A DNA stretch of 64,000 nt from Cyclina sinensis (Eukaryota > Mollusca > Bivalvia > Venerida > Veneridae): the NCBI GenBank assembly GCA_012932295.1, contig JAAONU010000002.1, positions 21,049,770 through 21,113,769 on the forward strand, read 5' to 3'. The notes below the pieces were generated by a model, which was not told the DNA's origin, made no database searches, and was given only the letters and a program-made list of their open reading frames with translations. How positions within the stretch are numbered: the stretch's first letter is position 1; the number at the start of each line of letters is the position of its first letter. The position numbers and the translations under genes are program-made. Positions 21,851 to 30,956 of this stretch are shown here, piece after piece.

Positions 21851-22560
21851 GTAAAAGAAAAGAAAAAGACGCCGCACAACCGTTCGACGCCGAACAACCG
21901 TTCGGATACACATACCCGTTCGACGCCGCACACCCGTTCGGATACGCACACTCGTTCGACGCCGCACAACCGTTCGGACACACACACCCGTTCGTCGCCG
22001 CACAACCGTACGGATACACACACTCGTTCGACGCCGCACAACCGTTCGGATACGCACACCTATTCGGATACGCACACCCGTTCGACGCCGAACAACCGTT
22101 CGGATACACATACCCGTTCGACGCCGCACACCCGTTCGGATACGCACACTCGTTCGACGCCGCACAACCGTTCGGACACACACACCCGTTCGACGCCGCA
22201 CAACCGTTCGGATACACACACCCGTTCGACGGCGCACACCCGTTCGGATACGCACAACTATTCGGATACGCACACCCGTTCGACGCCGCACACACATTGA
22301 CGCCGCACACCCGTTCGGATACACACACCTGTTCGGACACGCACACCCGTTCGGATACGAACACCAGTTCGGATAAGCACACACATTTGAATACGCGCCC
22401 CCGTTCGGATACGCACACACGTTCGGATACGCACACACATTCGACGCTGCGCATCTGTTCTTATCAACGCTTGCATAATATAATATAATATACCAATAAA
22501 AGAAAGAGATTGCAGTATTTGTGTTTTCTTTTATTATTTCTTCATTTCATTACTTAACAG
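21851..22560 (+). other. Predicted intron in the retrotransposon leader
   Basis: Donor ATAG/GTAAAAG at 21847-21857 and a strong acceptor at 22560: a 40-nt pyrimidine-rich tract ending TTACTTAACAG. Removing 710 nt would delete the whole minisatellite and put the gag ATG 21 nt after the splice junction. The long plus frame over the repeat (21640-22488) begins at a TTG and contains no ATG, which also argues that this part is not translated. Confidence 0.55.
21870..22452 (+). repeat. Leader minisatellite, 18/36-bp units in 198-bp higher-order repeats
   Basis: Alternating blocks CCGTTCGGATACGCACAC and CCGTTCGACGCCGCACAA. A 198-bp (66-codon) higher-order unit is present twice in tandem, 21883-22080 and 22081-22278, with few changes. 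All units are multiples of 3, so several frames on both strands stay open. These are by-products: none has an ATG-initiated start on the plus strand. Confidence 0.85.
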
Positions 22561-22581
22561 AAAGCTCAAATATCCTCTAGC

Positions 22582-23502
22582 ATGGCTGACCAACAGGAAT
22601 CGGATTCTGAAGTAGATTTTAATATGAATCATCAAGGTGGGAATGATGAAGCTGGAGACATGGGAGATGAAGGAGACCATGTTTACATTGCAAGGCAACA
22701 TTATATACGACGCCAAGCACCAAATATAAAGCCTGATTCCTTTACTGGAGAAGACGACTGGGATGTATACCAGGCATATTTTGAGGATTGTGCAGAACTT
22801 GCAGAATGGTCAGACAAAGAGAAACTTTTATACCTAGCAACATCACTAAAGGGACAGGCTAGGCTTCATTATAGCTCCTTGGCGCCTCATGAAAAACGTT
22901 CATACAAAGTTCTTACAAATCATCTAGCACAAAGGTTTGGCAGCAAAAGACAGGCTAATAGATGGCTATCCAAAATTCAGACACGTACTAGACAAATAAA
23001 TGAAACAGTGGCCGAATTTGGGGACGAGATTCGGCTGTATACTCAAAAGGCTTATGTGTCACTTGATCCAGTAGCTCAAGAGATGCTAGCACTGGAACAT
23101 TTCTACAAAAGCTTTTCGCCGGAAATGAGGTACCGGTTGATGGATAAAAGCTGTAGAACAATCAGGGAAGCAGTGGAGATAGTCGAACGATACGAGGACG
23201 TGCTAGGGAGAGCAAGCACATCTGCTGGGACGATCAGAGGTGTAGCCGCAGAGAAGTTGAGGGATGTGAAACCTGCCGACTTGAAAGATGACACAGAACT
23301 TAAGACCATAAAAGAAGCAATCCAGAGGATTGAGACACGTCTAGATAGACTTGAAGCAACTGATAGGAAGCCTATAAGTGACAGATCGTGCTTTACATGT
23401 GGAGCCAGAGATCATTTTTGGAGGCAATGTCCACAAAAGAATAGGCAACCAAATAAAACCCACCTTATGAACCAGGAAAACTTCAGACCGTCATCTCGGT
23501 AG
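22582..23502 (+). CDS. gag: Gag polyprotein of Ty3/Gypsy retrotransposon
   Basis: 306 codons, ATG at 22582. The N terminus is acidic (about 1-45). A retrotransposon capsid domain covers about 50-205: FTGEDDWDVYQAYF, then a Trp/Leu-rich helical region with LKGQARLHY and the major-homology-like stretch around TVAEFGDEIR. The C terminus has a CCHC zinc knuckle, CFTCGARDHFWRQC (residues 270-283, C-X2-C-X4-H-X4-C), which binds genomic RNA in related elements. Gag forms the particle in which cDNA is made. Seven codons upstream of the ATG to the predicted splice junction are also open. The stop is TAG at 23500-23502. pol lies in the -1 frame and follows after 8 nt. Confidence 0.9.
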   Translation: MADQQESDSEVDFNMNHQGGNDEAGDMGDEGDHVYIARQHYIRRQAPNIKPDSFTGEDDWDVYQAYFEDCAELAEWSDKEKLLYLATSLKGQARLHYSSLAPHEKRSYKVLTNHLAQRFGSKRQANRWLSKIQTRTRQINETVAEFGDEIRLYTQKAYVSLDPVAQEMLALEHFYKSFSPEMRYRLMDKSCRTIREAVEIVERYEDVLGRASTSAGTIRGVAAEKLRDVKPADLKDDTELKTIKEAIQRIETRLDRLEATDRKPISDRSCFTCGARDHFWRQCPQKNRQPNKTHLMNQENFRPSSR

Positions 23503-23510
23503 GTCGTGAG

Positions 23511-26500
23511 ATGACGGAAGTTGAGTTGGAGGGAAATCGACCTAGTCATTGTGAAACAACATTCAAACAAAATATCAAGCCATTTAGAATTGGCCAGGTA
23601 GAAAGAAAACAATTTTCTTGGGATAATGGACTATATGTTAGAGGTAGCATGAATCAAATACATGTAGACTTTTTGATTGACAGCGGGGCCACTTCATCTT
23701 TGATATCTAAGGAAACGTATGAGAAATGCGGAGGAGAAGGCAGGTACCCACTTGATAAAAGGAAAATTGATGTACAATCAGTTAATGGCACCAACATTAT
23801 AATACATGGTCTGATAAAGGTAGAAATAGAATTTGGACGATTCAGAGTTAAAATGGCTCTAATCGTTTGTGATATTTCTTTGCCAGGCCTCTTGGGTCAG
23901 GATTTTATTATGGAAAATATCAAACATTGGGACCTGGAAACGTTGGAGCTTGGTACTAGGAGTGGACATAACATACAATGTATGATGATAAAAGATGACA
24001 ACAACAGAGTTTGTAGAGTTATAGTGGAAAAAGAAATTCAAGTACCATCAAACACTTACATGTTAGTGCCAGTGAAGATACCGAGTCACCAAACGCTTCC
24101 CGAAGTTGCATTTGTAAGTGAGACAAAGATGGAGAAAATAGTTGAAGTAAAGATAATCAATGGATTATTAGATCCTCATCGAAATGAAGCGTTCATTGGA
24201 GTGATGAATGATAGTGACGCAGTGTATACTTTGAAAAGGGGACAAGAAATAGGTCAGTGTTATCCTACACAGGAAGATTCAGGAGAAATGAATACGGACA
24301 CTGAGAAGGTACAAACATGTGCTGCAACAATGCACAGCGATATCGAAGATCCTGGAAGATCCAGGCAAAATATTTTACCGGAACATATTAAGTCAATGTT
24401 TGACAAAGGGAAAGAACATTTGAATGAAGGTGACAGGGAGAAATTTGCATCGTTGCTTTACAAATATCGGGATGTCTTCTCGAAAGGCTCCGATGACCTT
24501 GGATGCACTAATCTGGTGAAACACAAAATCAACACAGGAATCTCCTCACCCATACGACAACCAGTTAGAAGACAACCTTATGGGAAGCGTGATATAGAAA
24601 CAGAGGAAGTGAATAAAATGCTCGACAGAGGAATAATCGAGCCTTCAAACAGCCCTTGGTCCTCTCCTGTTGTGCTTGTCTCGAAGAAGGATGGAACAAC
24701 TAGATTCTGCATAGATTACCGGAAATTATATGAGGTGACTGTTCAAGATGCGATTCCCATACCAAGGGTAGATGATTGTCTTGATTCTCTTTCGGGATCC
24801 AAGTGGTTCAACACTATGGACCTCTGTAGTGGTTTCTGGCAAATAGAAATGGAGGAAGAAGACAAAATAAAGACTGCATTCTCGACAAGTAGCCAGGGTT
24901 TATTTCATTTCCGAGTTATGCCATTCGGGCTTGTTAATTCTCCCTCGACCTTCCAAAGACTAATGGAGACAGTTTTGAGAGGAATTCAGTGGGTTGAATC
25001 ACTTCTTTATATGGATGATATAATAACCCCAGGAGAGTCAGTTGATCAATGTTTAGTCCGTCTAGAGCATGTCTTCGAAAGGCTTCGCAAAGCGAGACTC
25101 AAACTGAAGCCATCAAAATGTGTATTCTTCCAAAAATCTGTACGTTTTCTTGGTCATGTCGTGTCAGAGGAGGGCATCGAAACAGACCCTGAGAAAATCA
25201 AAGCTGTGCAGGATTGGCCAACACCAAGGAACTGTAAGGAAGTGCGCAGTTTTCTTGGGTTAGCTTCTTATTATAGAAAATTTGTTAAAGGATTTTCAAA
25301 TGTAGCCAGACCGTTGCACAAACTCTGTGAGAAAAACAGTAGGTTCATTTGGACAGTCGAGTGTCAGGAGTCATTTGACCTGCTCAAACAAGCACTGACC
25401 ACAACGCCAGTGCTTGCATATCCGGTATTAGGCTCACCATTCATACTCGATACTGATTCTTCTGATATTTCATCTGGAGCCGTGCTAAGCCAAATGCAGG
25501 ATGGTAAAGAAAGGGTAATCGCCTACATGAGCAAAGTCATGAACGTGCACGAACGGTCTTATTGTGTTACCAGAAAAGAAATGCTAGCAGTCATTACGGC
25601 TTTGAAACACTTCCACAGTTATCTATATGGCCAGGATGTACTTTTAAGGACTGACAATTCAGCCGTCAGTTGGATGAGGTCACTTAAAGTTCCAACTGGA
25701 CAAGTCGCTCGATGGCTACAAGAATTGAACACCTATAATCTAACTGTTGTACATCGAAGTGGGAAGAGCCATGCCAATGCCGATGCGCTCTCGAGAAGGC
25801 CCTGTAAATCGTGCAAACACCAACAAGAAATACAGAATGACTTTGAGAAAAATAACAAGACGTCCAATGAATGCAAGGAAGAGCACATCAGGGTTTTTAC
25901 CAGAAGTCAGACACAGGATGCATCATCTGCATTGTTAAACAATCACTTTCTCTTAGATGGGTGGGACCCTATGGATTTATCAACAAGCCAGAATCAAGAT
26001 ATAGATATAGCCAAGATCAAAATGGACTTGCAGGATGGTGAAAAGAGACCCGGTTGGACAGAAATTTCTGCTTGTTCCTCCTACCTGAAAACATTATGGC
26101 GGCAATGGGATCGACTGGAAATCATCGGGAATCTTCTTTACCGGCGATTTGAAACTGACGACGGAGATACAATTTATCAACTGGTAACGCCAAAGGATAG
26201 ACAACACGATGTTATAAGATATCACCACAACACACGGTGCAGTGGGCATCTCGGTATAGAGAAAACACTTGGAAAGATTAGACAAGCATTCTATTGGCCA
26301 GGGATGGTAGACACGGTAAAGAGATATTGTCTAGAATGCGATGAATGTGCAGCAGCAAAATTATCAAGAACTGCAAACAAAGCTCCTCTAGGACAGTACG
26401 TTGTCGGGGAACCAGGAGAGAGGCTAATGATGGATATTCTTGGGCCACTTCCGGTTACCACCTGCGGAAACAAGTACATCCTTGTGATGGCGGACTGGTT

Positions 26501-27308
26501 CACAAAGTGGACCGAAAGTGTGGCTTTACCTGACATAGAATCAAAAACTGTTGCTAAGGCACTGGTGGAGACATACATATGCAGATTCGGCGTGCCTTTA
26601 CAGATATATACAGATCAAGGAAAATGTTTCGAGTCAAAGCTAATGGAGGATCTTTGTAAATTTTTGGATATAGAGAAGACACATGCTACATCTCTGCGCC
26701 CCCAGGCAAATGGTTTAATTGAGGTCTTCAATAAGACTCTTATTTCTATGCTGAAAGCATACTGTAGTGATCGACAGAACTGCTGGGATGCTTACCTTCA
26801 ACAGGTAATGATGGCGTACCGTAGCTCTCCGCATAGTAGTTCAAAATTAAGTCCAAATAAGATGGTGTTCGGTCGAGAAATAATGTTACCGATGCATGCC
26901 TTTATCGGTCGTCCTAAATCGGAAAACAAATCCGACTTAAACGAGTACGTCATGAATCTCGAAGACAAACTGAAGACATGTCATGACATAGCTAGGGCAA
27001 ATTTGAAGGTCGCAGCTAAATATCAAAAGAAGCATTATGACTGCAAATCTCGGAAACGCAAGGCATATTCGCAAGGACAGTTGGTTTGGCTACATGACCC
27101 TACGAGAAAAGTCGGAGTCAGTTCGAAACTCGTCAACAAGTGGAAAGGACCGTTTTTGGTGACAAGGACTGTCGATGACTTGGTTTGTATGGTAAAACGA
27201 ACATCAACTGGCAAACCAAAAGCTTATCACATCGATAGACTGTATCCATACTGTGGTAATAAGGTCCCCATTTGGGTACGCAAGGAAAAGCAACGTTGCC
27301 AAATGTAG
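23511..27308 (+). CDS. pol: Pol polyprotein (protease, RT, RNase H, integrase)
   Basis: 1265 codons from ATG 23511. Retropepsin-like aspartic protease: FLIDSGA (active Asp57). Reverse transcriptase about 370-550 with FCIDYRK, MPFGL and the YMDD box at 500-503 (Gypsy elements more often have YIDD/YLDD). RNase H: Asp647, Glu690 and Asp715. Integrase: zinc-binding His905/906-His913-Cys943-Cys946, then DD35E residues Asp975, Asp1035 and Glu1071, and a C-terminal GPY/F module (WKGPF) ending HIDRLYPY. The catalytic Glu sits in ANGLIEVFN instead of the usual DGxxER-N context. All key residues are present and no stop interrupts them, so enzyme activity is plausible. The pol frame is open back to 23457, overlapping gag by 46 nt, so either -1 frameshifting or re-initiation at the nearby ATG could express it. 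Confidence 0.93.
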   Translation: MTEVELEGNRPSHCETTFKQNIKPFRIGQVERKQFSWDNGLYVRGSMNQIHVDFLIDSGATSSLISKETYEKCGGEGRYPLDKRKIDVQSVNGTNIIIHGLIKVEIEFGRFRVKMALIVCDISLPGLLGQDFIMENIKHWDLETLELGTRSGHNIQCMMIKDDNNRVCRVIVEKEIQVPSNTYMLVPVKIPSHQTLPEVAFVSETKMEKIVEVKIINGLLDPHRNEAFIGVMNDSDAVYTLKRGQEIGQCYPTQEDSGEMNTDTEKVQTCAATMHSDIEDPGRSRQNILPEHIKSMFDKGKEHLNEGDREKFASLLYKYRDVFSKGSDDLGCTNLVKHKINTGISSPIRQPVRRQPYGKRDIETEEVNKMLDRGIIEPSNSPWSSPVVLVSKKDGTTRFCIDYRKLYEVTVQDAIPIPRVDDCLDSLSGSKWFNTMDLCSGFWQIEMEEEDKIKTAFSTSSQGLFHFRVMPFGLVNSPSTFQRLMETVLRGIQWVESLLYMDDIITPGESVDQCLVRLEHVFERLRKARLKLKPSKCVFFQKSVRFLGHVVSEEGIETDPEKIKAVQDWPTPRNCKEVRSFLGLASYYRKFVKGFSNVARPLHKLCEKNSRFIWTVECQESFDLLKQALTTTPVLAYPVLGSPFILDTDSSDISSGAVLSQMQDGKERVIAYMSKVMNVHERSYCVTRKEMLAVITALKHFHSYLYGQDVLLRTDNSAVSWMRSLKVPTGQVARWLQELNTYNLTVVHRSGKSHANADALSRRPCKSCKHQQEIQNDFEKNNKTSNECKEEHIRVFTRSQTQDASSALLNNHFLLDGWDPMDLSTSQNQDIDIAKIKMDLQDGEKRPGWTEISACSSYLKTLWRQWDRLEIIGNLLYRRFETDDGDTIYQLVTPKDRQHDVIRYHHNTRCSGHLGIEKTLGKIRQAFYWPGMVDTVKRYCLECDECAAAKLSRTANKAPLGQYVVGEPGERLMMDILGPLPVTTCGNKYILVMADWFTKWTESVALPDIESKTVAKALVETYICRFGVPLQIYTDQGKCFESKLMEDLCKFLDIEKTHATSLRPQANGLIEVFNKTLISMLKAYCSDRQNCWDAYLQQVMMAYRSSPHSSSKLSPNKMVFGREIMLPMHAFIGRPKSENKSDLNEYVMNLEDKLKTCHDIARANLKVAAKYQKKHYDCKSRKRKAYSQGQLVWLHDPTRKVGVSSKLVNKWKGPFLVTRTVDDLVCMVKRTSTGKPKAYHIDRLYPYCGNKVPIWVRKEKQRCQM

Positions 27309-27765
27309 GATAAATATGTCAAGATCATGTTAACGTATCCACTGACTTCAACTTTGTATTGTAGATGGATGTAAATAAACAAAATAAATGTACAAGTTAG
27401 TTTTTATCACAGTGTATATTATGTATAACAATATATAAAATTTTAATATGTGAACAAATGTAAGTTTTGAACAGACAACATGTGTAAAATTGTGTAAAAT
27501 TTACATGTTCAACAGGCAACATGTGTAGAATTGTGTAAAATATGTGTTCAATATGTAAAATATAAAATAAAAACTTTTCGAATTTTGACTAGTACAAAAT
27601 ATTGTCTACAGAAGCTTTTCGCTCTTTTTTTTCGGGAGAACAGGTATAGTCTTCGTCGCAACTCCTGTGGGTGGCCGAACCTTTATCTTTCTTTGTATTT
27701 ACAAAAATCTTTCATTGTATATGCTAACTGTAACAAACAAAACTAACAACAGACGTTCTTTATAG
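27309..27765 (+). other. pol-ORF3 spacer with possible splice acceptor
   Basis: AT-rich. AATAAA at about 27373 may end a gag-pol transcript. The phrase CAACATGTGTA-AATTGTGTAAAAT occurs twice (about 27477 and 27517). The spacer ends with GACGTTCTTTATAG at 27752-27765, a plausible 3' splice site for an ORF3 mRNA. No gene seen. Confidence 0.5.
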
Positions 27766-29554
27766 GGAAACATGTTGGCTTTGTCCTGCTATGTTCCGCA
27801 CGTGGGGAGCCCTCAAGTCGCATTTGATTGGTTCTGCTCATCGGTGCCTGACTGTTTTGTGCCCCTGGTGTCCAGGAAAAGAGAAGACGTTTACCAGGAT
27901 CTCAGACTTAGAAAGTCATGTAAGGGGCAGCGCTCATACTGATGAAGCCTGGAGAAGCAAGGAAATGTTTTCCCGACAGGCTGGATTTTACTTTGCGGTG
28001 AATCCCATCGACTACGCCAAGGTAACTGAGTCCGTCATCCCATATGACAGTGAGTTGGCTTACTCTATAAGGAAAGAGTTCAGGAGTTGGGCAGAGGGGT
28101 TTGAAGATAGGAAAGATAGGCTGGATAAGTTGAACAAAGGTTGGAAAGAGGGGGAAGAATGGTCTAGGAAGAAAGAACGAAGAGGAAGGTCAGTGAGCAG
28201 TGAATGTCCTAATAAGACTATGAACAAACATGAAGAGGTATCAAGGAGCAACAGAGGAGGAAAGAGACAAACAGAGTGTTTTGAGAGTGACATGAAAAAG
28301 AAACTAAAGACATCAGAAAAAGGAAAGATTAACAAAGAGCGGAAGACATTAGAAAATGACTCAAAAGCAGAAAACAAGGAAAATGAGATATTGGACAGTA
28401 ATACAAATAGGGAACAAAGACAATCAGAAACAGGACATGGAAACAGGAAACAAGACACATGTGGAGATAACATAAGACAAAAGATATCAGAAAAAGGAGA
28501 CGCATATAAGGAACAAAAGACATCAGAGGAAGGAGATTTCTATGACTATGAATTTGATTGTGAAGTGGCAGAGGAGAGACCGGAAACAGAAACTGCAGTT
28601 CAGGCGATATTGAGGGATATGGGTGAATCAGGAATTGAAAATGCAGATAGTTCAGGGCAAGACAATATTGATAAATTTAAGGCTACGAAGGTTTGTGGAA
28701 ATGAGGATGCGACACTGTGCTTAAACTATAGGACAGGGGAGTTTCTTCCTCTTCTTGATTCGGAAGATGTTGAAAAAGAATTGAACTCTGGGATTGAGAG
28801 TCACTTAAAAGTTAACACTGTCACTGGAGGTGAGGGAACAGGTTGTGAAGGAGGAATTGGGGCAAATGTAGGAATCAAATACGGAAGTAAGGAGGTTGAA
28901 GAAGTGGGGAATAAACAAAATATGGGACAAAGATCTATGGGGGACATTAGGGAAATCAAAGTAGGAAATAGGAGTCAGGAAATGGAGGATTCACTTTCAA
29001 CGACTGACTCGTCATCGTCATCAGGCACATCCTCAGTAACCAGTTTGAGTGTGTCACACTCAACTTTGCGGGATAGAGCCATAAAACTTTTGAAAATGGG
29101 GGTGATGCCTCTTTGTCCTCCCGCGAGGAGAGCTTGGACTCGGGAAATTGAAGTTGATGTTTTGGACATTAAAATGAAATGGCCACCCAGGAATTGGCGA
29201 GAGCTCACCCCGGAAAACAGACTTTTTGCTATGGAACAAATGGCTTTGTTTTTAGAAAGAAAAAACAATCTGGAATTTCCTGTCATTTCTAAAAAGTTAT
29301 TGTGTGATAAATATTCATTTTTAATGCTTGATGGCCAAGATAAACCTGTAGTCAGTAACAGTGAAGCAGAGAAAATACCTGACAAAATTAGACAATATAA
29401 TTTATCTTATCTGAGGGGAATAATTAAAAGCGAAATCCCAGATTCTCAGCAAGCTTGGTCAATAGTTAAGTCCTTAGAAAAAGCTGACCGTTGGACTGAC
29501 ACAGATGACATAATTAAAGTGTTGGAGGAAGGGGGCATAAAAGTAAAAATTTAA
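27766..29554 (+). CDS. Accessory ORF3 with tandem zinc fingers (function unknown)
   Basis: The frame is open from 27734; the first ATG is 27791 (587 codons to 29554). Codons just upstream of that ATG supply two cysteines (CWLC) that complete a finger with SHLIGSAH: C-X2-C-X12-H-X5-H, the spacing of U1/JAZ-type fingers. A second finger follows at residues 24-49 from the ATG (CPWC ... SHVRGSAH, C-X2-C-X15-H-X5-H). The first finger needs the upstream codons, so the real start probably lies in an upstream exon joined at the acceptor ending 27765. Residues about 90-250 are Lys/Glu-rich and probably disordered, 395-425 is Ser/Thr-rich, and the C-terminal ~140 residues look folded (IKMKWPPRNWREL). 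No signal peptide or membrane span, so it is not env. U1/JAZ-type fingers often bind structured RNA; an RNA-related role is inference. Confidence 0.8.
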
Positions 29555-29854
29555 AGTAATGTAATGGCAAAATGTAAACTCTTCACTTGTATTGAGGTTG
29601 TTTCAGAATGATTAGGGAGTAGTTATTTTCTTTAAGCATTTAAGCATTGTTCAGATGAAATTAAATTAGTTGCTTGTTTTAATTTACTAATGTTCACATG
29701 TACTAAACTTTGTTAAAATATGTGATATTCTTCAATTGTAAAATTGTTGCTTGCATATGTTTAAATGATATTGACAAAAGACTATTGTTTCTCTTTCATT
29801 TCCTTAGTTATTTCTAGGTACTGATGATTGTAATCCAGGAGGATTACTTTTACT
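29555..29854 (+). other. 3' untranslated region of the retrotransposon
   Basis: AT-rich, no ORF, leading to the polypurine tract. Nothing else recognised. Confidence 0.6.
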
Positions 29855-29867
29855 AGGGTGGGGAGAG
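29855..29867 (+). other. Polypurine tract
   Basis: AGGGTGGGGAGAG directly before the 3' LTR TGTAAT; one pyrimidine interrupts it. It is the expected primer site for plus-strand DNA synthesis. Confidence 0.8.
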
Positions 29868-30956
29868 TGTAATATGAATACCCCCCCCCCCCCTTATGTA
29901 GAACTTTTTCTAAAACGTATGCTAAGTTTATTGATGCTTGAGACAGTGTAAATCATCACATTGATAAGCTTCATAGTGTTATAGTATACTCAGGATGCCA
30001 GGATAGCTGCTTGTAAACTTTGGTAGACTTTTGACAGGTCACGAAAATTAATGACAATTCATACTTCCATATTAATCGTTAACGGAACTGATGCAATGAA
30101 CGCATGTATTTAAACTATATGTTTCAGAGAAAATATTCCTCTCTCAAATATTTAATGACATATGGATAGAGTCTTTTCCTTTCATAATGAAATGCAGAAT
30201 TAATCTACTTCCGTGTTTTGTAAACACTGACGTCACAGTGCATGCTTGGTTTTGTCTAAAACCTGAACAATTACGGACCAGAATGTTTACATTAGAAATT
30301 ACTAAATTAAAGGGACTTAAGGGGTTGCTTGGACGACCATATAAAGTTATTTTATTGGAATCTGCGTGGACTGTTCGGATCTATTTTCTTTCGGTGTATG
30401 TGCCGAACGACCAGCCATTGGTCGAGATGGAAAGCTTTGGCGCCAAAATGGACGTTCTACAATCTGATTGGGCGAGAGCGTAGCGGTGCTTAAGCGCTCA
30501 GTGATTTGCAAGTTTTCGAGGCGGGGAATTTGAATATATTGCCCGTACGGCGTTCTTCGGGGGCTTTCTGGATTTAGACTTTCAGTAGTAAACTTTGGTT
30601 TCAGACACTTTGTTTTTTTTATTAGACTTTATTAAGCTTCATAAGAGATAAGAAAGGTTTAGATTTTGTTCTAAATAATTCACGGGGCATTTTCCTTGGA
30701 ACTGGATTCTTGCAGTGGAACACAAGATGGAGCGGATGTAACTAACGCTTTTTTTTTTTTTACCTTTAGTAACATATCTAACACAGTTATCTTCTTAATA
30801 AGTCATTTTATTCATTATACTCAATTACTGTAGATTCTTTAGCTTAATAAATCATTTGTTCTTAAGCATAGACAAGCTCTTTGTTGTATAATATCGAGGC
30901 ACCCACAGGTCGGAATTTTCCTTTTTTTGGGGGTTCGAAAACGGCTCAAAAACATT
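29868..30956 (+). repeat. 3' LTR, terminal ACA missing
   Basis: Matches the 5' LTR with C13 instead of C30 and a slightly longer T tract near 30749. It ends ...AACATT and then runs into flanking TATATAAAC, whereas the 5' LTR continues ATTACA. It carries the CRE (30228), TATA (30340) and AATAAA (30846) copies and the identical 98-codon frame (30187-30483). Confidence 0.9.

Larger units (their letters stand above)
20612..30956 (+). mobile_element. Full-length Ty3/Gypsy-type LTR retrotransposon with third ORF (~10.3 kb)
   Basis: In order: 5' LTR (20612-21718), tRNA-Leu-type primer binding site, leader with minisatellite, gag (22582-23502), pol (23511-27308; order PR-RT-RH-IN, which defines Gypsy rather than Copia), extra ORF3 (about 27766-29554), polypurine tract, and 3' LTR (29868-30956). 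All three ORFs are open and the LTRs differ only in homopolymers by eye, so the insertion is recent and may be competent. It sits antisense in a large intron of the Ig/FN3 gene, the orientation tolerated best because its poly(A) signals are not read by the host transcript. No membrane-spanning env was found. I cannot assign a named lineage without a tree. Confidence 0.92.

Noticed and set aside
21598..22454. Long open frames on both strands across the retrotransposon leader (up to 282 codons)
   Set aside because: They arise from a minisatellite whose units are multiples of 3. The plus-strand frame begins at TTG and contains no ATG, and the region is a probable intron.
27531..27746. 71-codon frame between pol and ORF3
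   Set aside because: AT-rich spacer, no recognisable domain, overlaps the likely splice acceptor region.
28060..29385. Minus-strand frames opposite ORF3
   Set aside because: Antisense shadows of a real ORF whose purine-rich codons leave the other strand free of stops.
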